DNA from: Bdellovibrio sp. | GTDB lineage: Bacteria > Bdellovibrionota > Bacteriovoracia > Bacteriovoracales > Bacteriovoracaceae | NCBI GenBank assembly: GCA_016187935.1 | Contig: JACPIU010000017.1 | Span: forward strand, 90,455 to 154,454 | DNA length: 64,000 nucleotides | Direction: 5' to 3' | Shown: piece after piece, positions 1 to 7,629 of the stretch | Layout of the letters: each line of letters starts with the position of its first letter | Position numbering within the stretch: the stretch's first letter is position 1 | The notes under the pieces: model-generated | Told to the model about the DNA's origin: nothing | What the model saw: the letters and a program-made list of their open reading frames with translations, nothing else | The model's database searches: none | Translations under genes and position numbers: made by a program

Positions 1-1353
1 GCATGGTGTGAAGCCGATGTTCTGCTTCAAAAGCGCGGCCTTCATTATTTACGATGTATGGCCCGCCATCTTCCGGCTCCGGTGGTATCTGAAATGCTGG
101 CAATGTTGGCAGAGTACGAGGCCCTACTGCCTGAGGCCTTTGATATTTCCACCAACAACTTGAAGAGTTGTCTGGAAATTCTTCACTTGCTCCATCAGCA
201 TTTTCTCAAGGCCTTGGATGAAATGGTGGCCTCTGAAGAGAGGGCAATTGTCAAAGAACCTCCGAGACATGATGCAAAGGTGCTGAAATTTATAGTTGGT
301 GATCGATTAGTTGATTGGAGCGTGGCCTCCAATGGACCACAAAAATTTGATTCTTCTGCACCAGAAAATTTGGAGCAGACCCAGGATGATAAGAATATTG
401 TAGAAAATACCATTCTCCCTGATTTACGCGTGCAAGGGATCGAGTTTATGGCCAAAATTTTTGAGCAAACTGAAATTTGGCCAATCAACGGTACCTCACT
501 CATGGCAGTGAAGCAGAAATTACTCCATTTAAAAGAAATTGAGGGAGATAAGAAATTAGCTCACTCCGTACTGGATGAAGTCGTGAGAGATTTTACACGT
601 CTTGAGCAACGCTTGGCCTGTCAGACTGTTTTAAAACCATTCCAAGAAAATGGACCGAATTCTCTTTATGTCTTAGGGGCTTTACATTTCTCTTTGATTG
701 ATGAATCGTGCTCTCTTCCTAAGCAAGCTGTTTCAAATTTACTTAGGGGACTCATCGCAGTTGCCTCGTACCTGCCACCCAGCATGAGTAAATGCATATT
801 TCAACTCTCGCCCCATCTTGGCAAGCGTGGTTATGTTGCCGATTTATTTTGTGATGAGGTTGGCTTTTTTCATTGGAAACAGGCCAGTAAAAATCTCGAT
901 AACTCCAAATTTGGCTGGGAAATTGTTGTTCTGGAGGAGAAATGTTTCTTTCGAATATATCTTGATGACTCAACCGCCAAGCGTTCTGCCTTTTTAATTA
1001 AAAGTAACGATTCACATTTCAACGGCTTCTGGGCCATACCCAGTATGGCGGTGAAACGTTTCACCGTAATGGGTAAAAAAACGCAAGAAAAAATACAAGA
1101 TGTTAAGGAGATAAGAAAATTACCCGGACATATCCCCGGATGTTCGACGATTTCTCTCTCAATCCTGTGGCATGGCGTGGAATTCTATCTTGAAACCCAA
1201 GACCTGGTAGGTGAGGAATTGGTCACACTCGGAACAGAAAGTAGCCTTTATGCTCCCTACCCTTGGGCAATATCTGAAAGTGGTCATCAAGTCATCTGGT
1301 TAGATCTCGATCTATTTTTGAATGATTCTTCCCCGGTAAGCAAGGTCGCTTGA
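1..1353 (+). CDS. Protein of unknown family with possible CheA/CheW-like C-terminus, 5' end outside window
   Basis: The frame is open from base 1. The first ATG (58) has no ribosome binding site before it, and the codons upstream read as ordinary protein, so the gene probably starts outside the window. The N-terminal third is helical and acidic. The last 130 residues weakly resemble the CheW-like regulatory domain of CheA: a buried FWAIP strand, a G-V-E-F...VGEELVTL stretch, and an end of the type GHQVIWLDLDLFL, where CheW folds end in a hydrophobic-Asp-hydrophobic strand. No histidine kinase ATPase motifs are visible. If the resemblance is real it would be a CheW-like adaptor or a kinase-less CheA relative. 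Family assignment is tentative; that the gene is real is fairly sure. It converges on the next gene with a 13-bp gap. Confidence 0.6.
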   Translation, partial: AWCEADVLLQKRGLHYLRCMARHLPAPVVSEMLAMLAEYEALLPEAFDISTNNLKSCLEILHLLHQHFLKALDEMVASEERAIVKEPPRHDAKVLKFIVGDRLVDWSVASNGPQKFDSSAPENLEQTQDDKNIVENTILPDLRVQGIEFMAKIFEQTEIWPINGTSLMAVKQKLLHLKEIEGDKKLAHSVLDEVVRDFTRLEQRLACQTVLKPFQENGPNSLYVLGALHFSLIDESCSLPKQAVSNLLRGLIAVASYLPPSMSKCIFQLSPHLGKRGYVADLFCDEVGFFHWKQASKNLDNSKFGWEIVVLEEKCFFRIYLDDSTAKRSAFLIKSNDSHFNGFWAIPSMAVKRFTVMGKKTQEKIQDVKEIRKLPGHIPGCSTISLSILWHGVEFYLETQDLVGEELVTLGTESSLYAPYPWAISESGHQVIWLDLDLFLNDSSPVSKVA

Positions 1354-1366
1354 TGTATTAACAAGT

Positions 1367-2140
1367 TTATGCTGCTAATTTTGGGTAATCAGTGGAAAGA
1401 GAATTCTGGAAAGTTAAGCTTAATTTCTTTATAAATTTCTTAAGTGCCCGACGTTCACTCCAACTGGTAAAGACGAATTGTATACCGATGCCTTCCACAC
1501 CATTAACAATATGGTGATTGATAACTCGGGCGGTGAGAGAAAATTTTTGGCCATACCCTTCAAAGTTAGCTCGCATGTTGCAATTGATATGCAGACCGGG
1601 TCGCATTTCCAGGAAGGCACCCGATTCAGATATGTTTAGAATTTTAGTTCTGAGAATTCCCGAGTGTTCTAAACTTGGAATAAGCAGTGAAACGAAACAC
1701 GGAATGTCTGAACCATAGCGTGGTCTGGCTTCCCACCACCTCATGCGCCGATCAAAAAATGGCCGTCTGACATGGGGTAGAGAAAAGTAGATGATGATTG
1801 CCAGATTTATGGCCATCAAAAAGAGCGGGCCGACAAAGGGTCGTTCGCTGACATAGGGCCAAGTGAATTTCTCATAAAATATGTGATTATAAAAAGCGTA
1901 CATCTGCACGCCCACAAAAAAGGGATAGGCCCAGGCCTTGACGGAAAGAAGCGCAATTCCCGCCAGCGGGAAGATAAACCAAAAATCCACGATGTTTTTG
2001 ACGCCTTGGATGTTGAGAACATTATCAAGCACCACCGCCCATTCCATGCCGGTTTTGATTTTTAATACCAATAAGTTAAAAATCGGCACTAACAAGTGCA
2101 GTATGCCTAACAACACAAAGACCAGAGGGCGTTTCTTCAT
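1367..2140 (-). CDS. Membrane protein with C-terminal PilZ domain
   Basis: 257 residues. The N-terminal 120 residues hold about four hydrophobic helices (starting LVFVLLGILHLLVPIFNLLV). A cytoplasmic PilZ domain follows from about residue 125. PilZ features seen: an Arg-rich lead-in (RRMRWWEARPR, about residues 130-140) in place of the usual RxxxR, the NISESG motif matching (D/N)xSxxG near residue 170, and a closing strand GVEGIGIQF. PilZ domains bind cyclic di-GMP, so this is likely a membrane-attached c-di-GMP sensor. The Arg motif is not perfectly canonical, so ligand binding is not certain. It stands alone: the gene on its 5' side (2385) is divergent. Confidence 0.8.
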   Translation of the reverse strand: MKKRPLVFVLLGILHLLVPIFNLLVLKIKTGMEWAVVLDNVLNIQGVKNIVDFWFIFPLAGIALLSVKAWAYPFFVGVQMYAFYNHIFYEKFTWPYVSERPFVGPLFLMAINLAIIIYFSLPHVRRPFFDRRMRWWEARPRYGSDIPCFVSLLIPSLEHSGILRTKILNISESGAFLEMRPGLHINCNMRANFEGYGQKFSLTARVINHHIVNGVEGIGIQFVFTSWSERRALKKFIKKLSLTFQNSLSTDYPKLAA

Positions 2141-2384
2141 ACAAAAATTATCGGTTTAGAGATGAGGAAAGTTGAGTGATTTAATCTATTTTACATGGAA
2201 ATTAAGTCACGAGCAAAAAAGCACTGTAACCATTTGAAACCACGTAATCTCTAGCTTGTATTGTAATATCAATTGGTTAGGCAATGTAGATATTACATTT
2301 TTGGGTTAGCTTGATGCGCTGCATTTAATGATCGCGTATAACTTGATTATACTAGATGGGTCATACATTTTGGGAGTCGTTTGT

Positions 2385-4121
2385 ATGCAGCTTGCCCATG
2401 CCATTATTTTAACAGGATTGTTCAGCTGGACTGCAAAGCTAAATGCTTCGCAAAGTGCGATCGAGACGTCCATCTCACACAATATAAATTTGATAACACC
2501 TGCGAGTGAAGAGAGTTGCGAACATCCTTACTTCTATCAGGCACCTCCATTTATTTTGCATCGAGATGGGCGACTCAATAAAGATCTGCGCCAGGCGGCC
2601 TTACGGGCCGATCCCATTTTCAATTTACACAAGGCCGCCTTACGTTATTTGGAAGGTTCTCAAGAGTCTGATAATTTCGCAAATGCGTATGCTGATTTAA
2701 GTGTCACCGGCAAGCGATCCAAATCCAATTTCCATGTGCTTCATTATACTGGAAAAATGAATGAAGAGAGAGTGTTGGAGAGTTTGTTGCAAGATCCTTT
2801 ATCCGCGAAATATTCCAGACAACAGCTCTTGGATGCCAGCACGCGAGCGATCAATCGTGCTTATAAAGTTGCCAACGTGTTACCCTATGGAAATACGCTT
2901 GAACGCCGGGATTTAGGCTGGATCGCTGTCTCTGGTGAAGATGATCTTCCCTATAGGCCGGTCAATGTTCCGTCTGCCGAATATCCTCAATATGACTTGG
3001 ATGTGATGGTCGGCCCTCATAAAGTTCGAACACGATACATGATTGCCGAATCTTTTAAAGTTTCTCAAATTCCTCCGCAGGTGAACGAAAGGACTCTGCC
3101 ACGTCCGATGACTCCCCGATTATCCCAGGATGCAAAGGTTTTGATTTTTGTCCATGGCATGGATTCGCGCCTAGAAGAAGCTGTTGATCTTTTTAAGGCA
3201 CTTCAAAAAATTGCATATGACAGAGGAGAAAATTGGACCATCATCGCCATGGATTTGCCTAGCAGTGGCTACGCGACCATGCTTGACCACAGGGATATTT
3301 CCCCCTTAAGTGCTTTGGGGAATCCACGACCACTCTTTTTTGGATTTGATGCCCATGGGAAACACACTGTTCCTGTTTTAGATTTCATGGAAAATTTCAT
3401 CGTCAGTTTTGTCGATACCTTGGACCAAAAGTTGAATTTCAAAAATCAGATCATGGCCGTTATAGGCGGGAGTTTGGGCGGTAATTTAACTTTCCGATTG
3501 GGCCGAAGACACGATTTACCCTGGCTAAAAAATGTGGTGACTTGGTCACCGGCCTCGATTTGGAGAGGTTTGGCGGATGGAAGTGACCTGTTTAAACAGA
3601 TCGGAGTGGCAACCGCCTGGAAACGCGCAGGAGGGGATCTCAAAAATTTGGAAGAAAGGCCTCATCGCCGCTATGAATTTTTTGATCAGGCCTTTGGTGG
3701 TGCCATCAATATCGGTCTCGTCAATATCGTACCAGCTCAACCGGACCAGTGGTGGCGCACGGATTGGGCGTGTTACAAAAGTTCACGTAAACTTTCCCGT
3801 ATCGACCGTCAGGAAATTTATAATACAAAATTTCGTTTATGGCACTGGCGTTTGGGGGCAGAGCAGTTGATCTTCAGTCAGCAAACCCCTCCCGACCGTG
3901 CGACTCCACGATATATGGATAATCATATTCGGATGCTTCTGGCCTGTGGCACGCGCGATGATTTTAATTTTACCAACATCTGTTCATCGACCAAAAAAAC
4001 CGCAGAGAAAATGAGCGCAACTCCGGGGCGTGCCCTTATTATCAAGGATACTGGGCATTCGATTCATAACGAACGGCCCAATTATTTCGCCGGCGAGATT
4101 GTAGATTTCCTTTCTCGCTAA
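2385..4121 (+). CDS. Exported alpha/beta-hydrolase fold protein
   Basis: 578 residues from the ATG at 2385, which has GGGAG eight bases upstream and starts a good signal peptide ending near LNA. The same frame is open from an ATG at 2328, but that start has no ribosome binding site. The catalytic half carries an HGMDSR oxyanion-type loop near residue 255, a GGSLGG nucleophile elbow near residue 361, and DTGHSIHNERP near residue 556, a good candidate for the catalytic His. The 250 residues before the hydrolase domain match no family I recognise. It is likely a periplasmic or outer-membrane-associated esterase or lipase; the substrate is unknown. Its 3' end faces the Cys-rich lipoprotein gene across a terminator hairpin. 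Confidence 0.75.
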   Translation: MQLAHAIILTGLFSWTAKLNASQSAIETSISHNINLITPASEESCEHPYFYQAPPFILHRDGRLNKDLRQAALRADPIFNLHKAALRYLEGSQESDNFANAYADLSVTGKRSKSNFHVLHYTGKMNEERVLESLLQDPLSAKYSRQQLLDASTRAINRAYKVANVLPYGNTLERRDLGWIAVSGEDDLPYRPVNVPSAEYPQYDLDVMVGPHKVRTRYMIAESFKVSQIPPQVNERTLPRPMTPRLSQDAKVLIFVHGMDSRLEEAVDLFKALQKIAYDRGENWTIIAMDLPSSGYATMLDHRDISPLSALGNPRPLFFGFDAHGKHTVPVLDFMENFIVSFVDTLDQKLNFKNQIMAVIGGSLGGNLTFRLGRRHDLPWLKNVVTWSPASIWRGLADGSDLFKQIGVATAWKRAGGDLKNLEERPHRRYEFFDQAFGGAINIGLVNIVPAQPDQWWRTDWACYKSSRKLSRIDRQEIYNTKFRLWHWRLGAEQLIFSQQTPPDRATPRYMDNHIRMLLACGTRDDFNFTNICSSTKKTAEKMSATPGRALIIKDTGHSIHNERPNYFAGEIVDFLSR

Positions 4122-4124
4122 TCT

Positions 4125-4155
4125 TGAAAACAAAAGGCCTCCACTTGGGAGGCCT
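4125..4155 (-). terminator. Intrinsic terminator for the leftward lipoprotein gene
   Basis: A perfect 8-bp stem, AGGCCTCC at 4135-4142 with GGAGGCCT at 4148-4155, closes a 5-base loop. Read on the minus strand the stem is followed by TTTTGTTTTC, the expected U-rich tail. Downstream on the plus strand there is no T run, so it should work mainly for the gene ending at 4185, though it may also slow rightward transcripts from the hydrolase gene. Confidence 0.7.
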
Positions 4156-4184
4156 CGGCTCATTATCAAAGTTGAACTAGGTAA

Positions 4185-4874
4185 TTATTGAATCAGTACT
4201 CCTGTACCATAGACATAACAAGGGCCATAACCTGTAACGATGCGATCACTATCGTAATCATAACCATTGAATCGACCCACAACTTCCTGTGAAGAAGGAT
4301 CGAGCAGGGTGAAATTGAATTCTGTAGTTTCTCCACGATATTCGAAAGTCACCTGGCGCTGGCCATACACGTTGACCCATTCATTACGACAAACTCGACG
4401 ACTTGTAGGGGGAGGTGTGTGGCAAATGCGACGGCCATAGTGATCGGTATGACATACCGGAGGCATGGTCACTGTTACATAAGAGCAAACTGGGCGCATA
4501 ACAGAGCGTGAACAAGATTCGGTGGTGGTTCTTGGGCCGGAATTGCTAACTGTGGTATTGGCGGCGGCATTAACATCATAAGGTTGACCGACTTCCATGG
4601 AACTCAAACGGACTTGGCCGGAGTTGACAGGTAGTCTTACACCTTTTGGAAGATTAAACTTAACCTTTGATTTGCGACCATTGGCCTCAACCAAAATGGT
4701 GGCAGATTTTTTCTGCCTTACTTTAAGTACGGCAGAGTGAACACCTTCAGTTAGAGTAATGCTGCCATCCTTACCGCGCAAAGTGAGGGGGCGTTTTGCT
4801 TCGAAAGTTCCACGCACTTTTTCAACACATGAAGTAAGCAATACAACAGACAAAAGTAATACGATTTTTTTCAT
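4185..4874 (-). CDS. Cys-rich lipoprotein of unknown function
   Basis: 229 residues. The lipoprotein signal peptide ends in the lipobox LLTSC (Cys16). The middle (about residues 115-170) is rich in Cys, Pro and aromatic residues, with spaced Cys in stretches such as ESCSRSVMRPVCSY and PPVCHTDHYGRRICHTPPP, suggesting a disulfide-stabilised or metal-binding periplasmic module. The start is the ATG following a purine-rich AGGGAGA site. Bidirectional space of 304 bases separates it from the large membrane protein genes. I do not recognise a family. Confidence 0.75.
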   Translation of the reverse strand: MKKIVLLLSVVLLTSCVEKVRGTFEAKRPLTLRGKDGSITLTEGVHSAVLKVRQKKSATILVEANGRKSKVKFNLPKGVRLPVNSGQVRLSSMEVGQPYDVNAAANTTVSNSGPRTTTESCSRSVMRPVCSYVTVTMPPVCHTDHYGRRICHTPPPTSRRVCRNEWVNVYGQRQVTFEYRGETTEFNFTLLDPSSQEVVGRFNGYDYDSDRIVTGYGPCYVYGTGVLIQ

Positions 4875-4926
4875 AGATTCTCCCTGATCTTATTTGTAAA
4901 GGCCTTGTAGCATAGGCCTTTTAATT

Positions 4927-5094
4927 ATGCTGGCCGACCGGGTAATTTCTACAAAAAGCCCTGTAAAAGTAAGGATTTCGGCCATTCTCAAACGGATTCT
5001 TGGGGTCACTTTGACTCCGCAGGAATACAAAATGGCCTTAATTATTGTCAGTTCTATGGCCGAAAATCGGGCGGTGGAAATTGGAATAACTTAG
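4927..5094 (+). CDS. Possible small protein (55 aa), uncertain
   Basis: In the 304-base gap 4875-5178 one reading frame runs 55 codons from ATG 4927 to TAG 5092-5094 and is followed by seven T residues. The product is basic and hydrophobic in its first half (KVRISAILKRILGV) and ends ENRAVEIGIT. No good ribosome binding site is visible; the closest is AGG about ten bases upstream. A frame of this length arises by chance in several percent of random stretches, so this is only a candidate. It would lie just upstream of, and co-directional with, the gene at 5179. Confidence 0.25.
   Translation: MLADRVISTKSPVKVRISAILKRILGVTLTPQEYKMALIIVSSMAENRAVEIGIT
4974..5068. repeat. Imperfect inverted repeat in intergenic region
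   Basis: GATTTCGGCCAT at 4974-4985 faces ATGGCCGAAAATC at 5056-5068. The two arms are inverted copies apart from one extra base, separated by 70 bases. The arms contain GGCC, as do three further places in the same gap, and a separate 7-bp hairpin (AAAGGCC 4898-4904 with GGCCTTT 4915-4921) lies just upstream. This could be a regulator site, an RNA leader fold, or part of the candidate small gene. Confidence 0.4.
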
Positions 5095-5146
5095 TTTTTT
5101 TCAGGAGTTGGCACGCAAAGTTTCAATAAACTGCCCAAAAAAGGGT

Positions 5147-5178
5147 TATAATGCCATAGAATTAGTATTGGGGGAATT
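5147..5178 (+). promoter_or_regulatory. Possible -10 box and strong ribosome binding site before the 816-aa gene
   Basis: TATAAT at 5147-5152 is a perfect -10 hexamer, but no convincing -35 lies 16-18 bases upstream. GGGGGAA is placed just before the ATG at 5179 and is a strong ribosome binding site, supporting that start. Confidence 0.35.
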
Positions 5179-7629
5179 ATGCTGAACAGGAATGATCACT
5201 TGTGGGAGAGATTATTAAGACAAGCTATTGCCTTATTCTTGTGTTCCCTTTTGATCATGCAAAATGACTATTTTATTGGCCGTACCTTTGCTCAAGATGT
5301 TGACGGAACACCCCGCCCGGATGCCCACAGGTTGAGCGGATGTGAGGACACATCTCACGTTTCTGGTGACGAGTGTACAATCCAAACAGTCAATTACGAC
5401 CATCAAGATATCATCATCACCGAAGGCTATTATTCCATGTTGGTGTTGTGGGCGGCAGCTATGATGGCCCTCTTTCAGATTCGGCGATGTACAAAGAAGG
5501 GGATTACTTGTGGCTGGTCTACGCTTTTCTCCTCTGTTGCCGGTTTGGCTTTGCTGGCCGGCGAAGTTGTTCAAATTGCCATGTATTCTGAGGCCCAAGA
5601 TAAAATTGAGTATCGCCCTGATATGCTAGCAAAATATAAGCAGCAGTGCGCGGGTTCAGGCTCTGGTGCAGGTACCGCGCCAGCAGAAGAGGGAGCGATT
5701 GACGGTAAGAGTATTTGTGATCAATATGCCGCTCTGGTTGCTCAGAGAAAAAGTTATGAAAAGGCCAAGGAGGCGGCTGAAATTAAGTTTATGTTACAGA
5801 CCGGCGCCGCTGTGGCCTATGCTCTCGCTGCAATTATCGAATACTATGCGGCGGTTAAAGAAAATATAACTGATGATGCTCAACTGGCAAAATTATCAGC
5901 TGGCGAGGCCTCTATGGTTGCGGCAATCGCAGAATGTACGGTAGGTGCCGGAGCATGTGAGGGATTATGTGCCCCCTGTCAGGCGGCGGTTGGTACTTGT
6001 ATCGGGATTTTAACCAACCTCATAGCTCAATTTGCAAATCCATCTCCCATGCCCTCAACGGCCCATAGCAAACTGATAATGACTCCCCTTCAGACCTGTG
6101 TGCAGGCCATTAAGCCTGCTTGTGCCGCTGCCGGGGTCTGTGCCGAAGCTGGTGCTCCACTCTCGGCCGATCTTGAGGTCCGCTATCAAGAACTGGAATG
6201 CCACAACATGCTTCCGTGTGATGTTGGAAATCAAGATGTAGCTGGAGAGGTGGCGGTTTTTTTTAAGCGACCTTATTATTACACCTGGCAAAATTTTTAT
6301 TTCCGTCCGAGTAATGAAAACTCATTTAACACGACTGATGATAAGATCGTGACGGAACAGATGCGAGGGATGGAGACTGAAGTCTTCTTGCGTGGAGGGA
6401 ATCAGTCCCCTCTCCTTGCAGATTACCATTTTTTACGACATCTCGACGATAATCAAATGTTTACTCAAAGTGAGATTAATTTTTTCCAACAAACTTTTAA
6501 TCATATAATTCCTATCGCCAGTGCAGGCCAATCCCCGAGTGCTTCAAACATTAATAATATTATTACTAAGGTGATTGGGTTATCTGGAGCAGCGGTAATT
6601 ATTATTGTGGCCCTCTTTGGCGTGCTCAAAACGGTATCGGACAATTTGTTTGCGACTCCGCTGAAACGCGGATTGTGGAATACATTACTAGCTGCTCTGG
6701 CCGGTGGAGGAGCGGCTTATACCAAGGCCGGAGTTATTGCCAAGTTGGAAGAAAATATTGCAAATATCAACAAGATTCTTGATGCCGTTGACCCCAGTAC
6801 AAATAAAATTACCATTCCTGATGCCCAGCCAATTCCGCTCAACACTGTGGTTATTGACTCTGATAGCTTGGATGGAGCACCCGTGATTTCAAATGACAAC
6901 CCTCCTCTTCCCTGTGCCAGTGGTGGTGATGGCAAAGGCAAATGCAATGAGATTGCTCCGGGTATGGCCGCAGCTCTCCAAACGCTTGAATTAGGTTCGT
7001 TGGCAGGCATGTCGAAGTCCTTGGCGACGTTAGGAAAAGAGTTGGGTGGATCGCGCGATGTCAGCCCCAGTGCTATGCGCTCGGCCAGCAGCTTGGCCAA
7101 TAATGCGATTCGCGCAAACAGGCTATTGAAGAATGCCAAAAAATTGTACAACCAAACACGAGGCAGACGGGGTATGGCCCCAATTCCTTTTGAGAAAGTT
7201 GAACGCGACCTATTGAAGAATGTGTTTGCTCAGACTCATGCGACACTCAAGGCCCAGAAAACTGATGCCAAAACACTTTTGGGGGCAATGCAATCTCAAG
7301 GCGAACTTTCTGAACAAGATAAGAAAAGATTCGCAGAAAAGGTACAGGCCTCTGAGGCACAAAAGAAACTGGCAGGAGGAACCGTGGCGGGAGTTGCTGC
7401 CGATCCTTTTGCTTCCTTTATGTTACAAAATGGTGAATCAAACCCCGCCCTATCACTTGAATCGGAAAGCGAAATCAATCCCGGTACGGAGGGAGAGGTG
7501 GCGATTGATTCCTCCCTGGTAATTCGATCGAATGACATTGAAACAAATCCCGCCATCTCATTATTTGAAATGTTGACGTCGCGATATATGAAATCGGCGT
7601 ACCCCATTCTCTTCGAGGAGCAGAAATGA
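5179..7629 (+). CDS. Large multi-pass membrane protein, paralogue A of three with shared C-terminal signature
   Basis: 816 residues with an N-terminal signal or anchor helix. Hydrophobic helices follow near residues 85-100, 112-130, 205-225 and 470-490. It aligns along most of its length with the next gene's product. Shared elements in order: an IITEGYYSM/IISEGYVST segment, a CGWST/CGYST motif, a Gly-Ser linker (SGSGAG), CDQ(Y/F), a Cys-rich stretch around residues 255-275, an FFKR segment, a TPLKRGLWN/TPARRFGWN motif, and PCASGGDGKGKC. It ends ...SLFEMLTSRYMKSAYPILF, a tail also present in the genes at 7626 and 15473. It overlaps the next gene by four bases (ATGA), so the two are probably co-translated. 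I recognise no known family; an inner-membrane envelope complex is the best inference. Confidence 0.85.
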   Translation: MLNRNDHLWERLLRQAIALFLCSLLIMQNDYFIGRTFAQDVDGTPRPDAHRLSGCEDTSHVSGDECTIQTVNYDHQDIIITEGYYSMLVLWAAAMMALFQIRRCTKKGITCGWSTLFSSVAGLALLAGEVVQIAMYSEAQDKIEYRPDMLAKYKQQCAGSGSGAGTAPAEEGAIDGKSICDQYAALVAQRKSYEKAKEAAEIKFMLQTGAAVAYALAAIIEYYAAVKENITDDAQLAKLSAGEASMVAAIAECTVGAGACEGLCAPCQAAVGTCIGILTNLIAQFANPSPMPSTAHSKLIMTPLQTCVQAIKPACAAAGVCAEAGAPLSADLEVRYQELECHNMLPCDVGNQDVAGEVAVFFKRPYYYTWQNFYFRPSNENSFNTTDDKIVTEQMRGMETEVFLRGGNQSPLLADYHFLRHLDDNQMFTQSEINFFQQTFNHIIPIASAGQSPSASNINNIITKVIGLSGAAVIIIVALFGVLKTVSDNLFATPLKRGLWNTLLAALAGGGAAYTKAGVIAKLEENIANINKILDAVDPSTNKITIPDAQPIPLNTVVIDSDSLDGAPVISNDNPPLPCASGGDGKGKCNEIAPGMAAALQTLELGSLAGMSKSLATLGKELGGSRDVSPSAMRSASSLANNAIRANRLLKNAKKLYNQTRGRRGMAPIPFEKVERDLLKNVFAQTHATLKAQKTDAKTLLGAMQSQGELSEQDKKRFAEKVQASEAQKKLAGGTVAGVAADPFASFMLQNGESNPALSLESESEINPGTEGEVAIDSSLVIRSNDIETNPAISLFEMLTSRYMKSAYPILFEEQK

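Noticed and set aside
5233..5598. Antisense open frames inside the large membrane protein genes
   Set aside because: They follow the codon pattern of the sense gene as shadows, lack start signals and encode low-complexity products.
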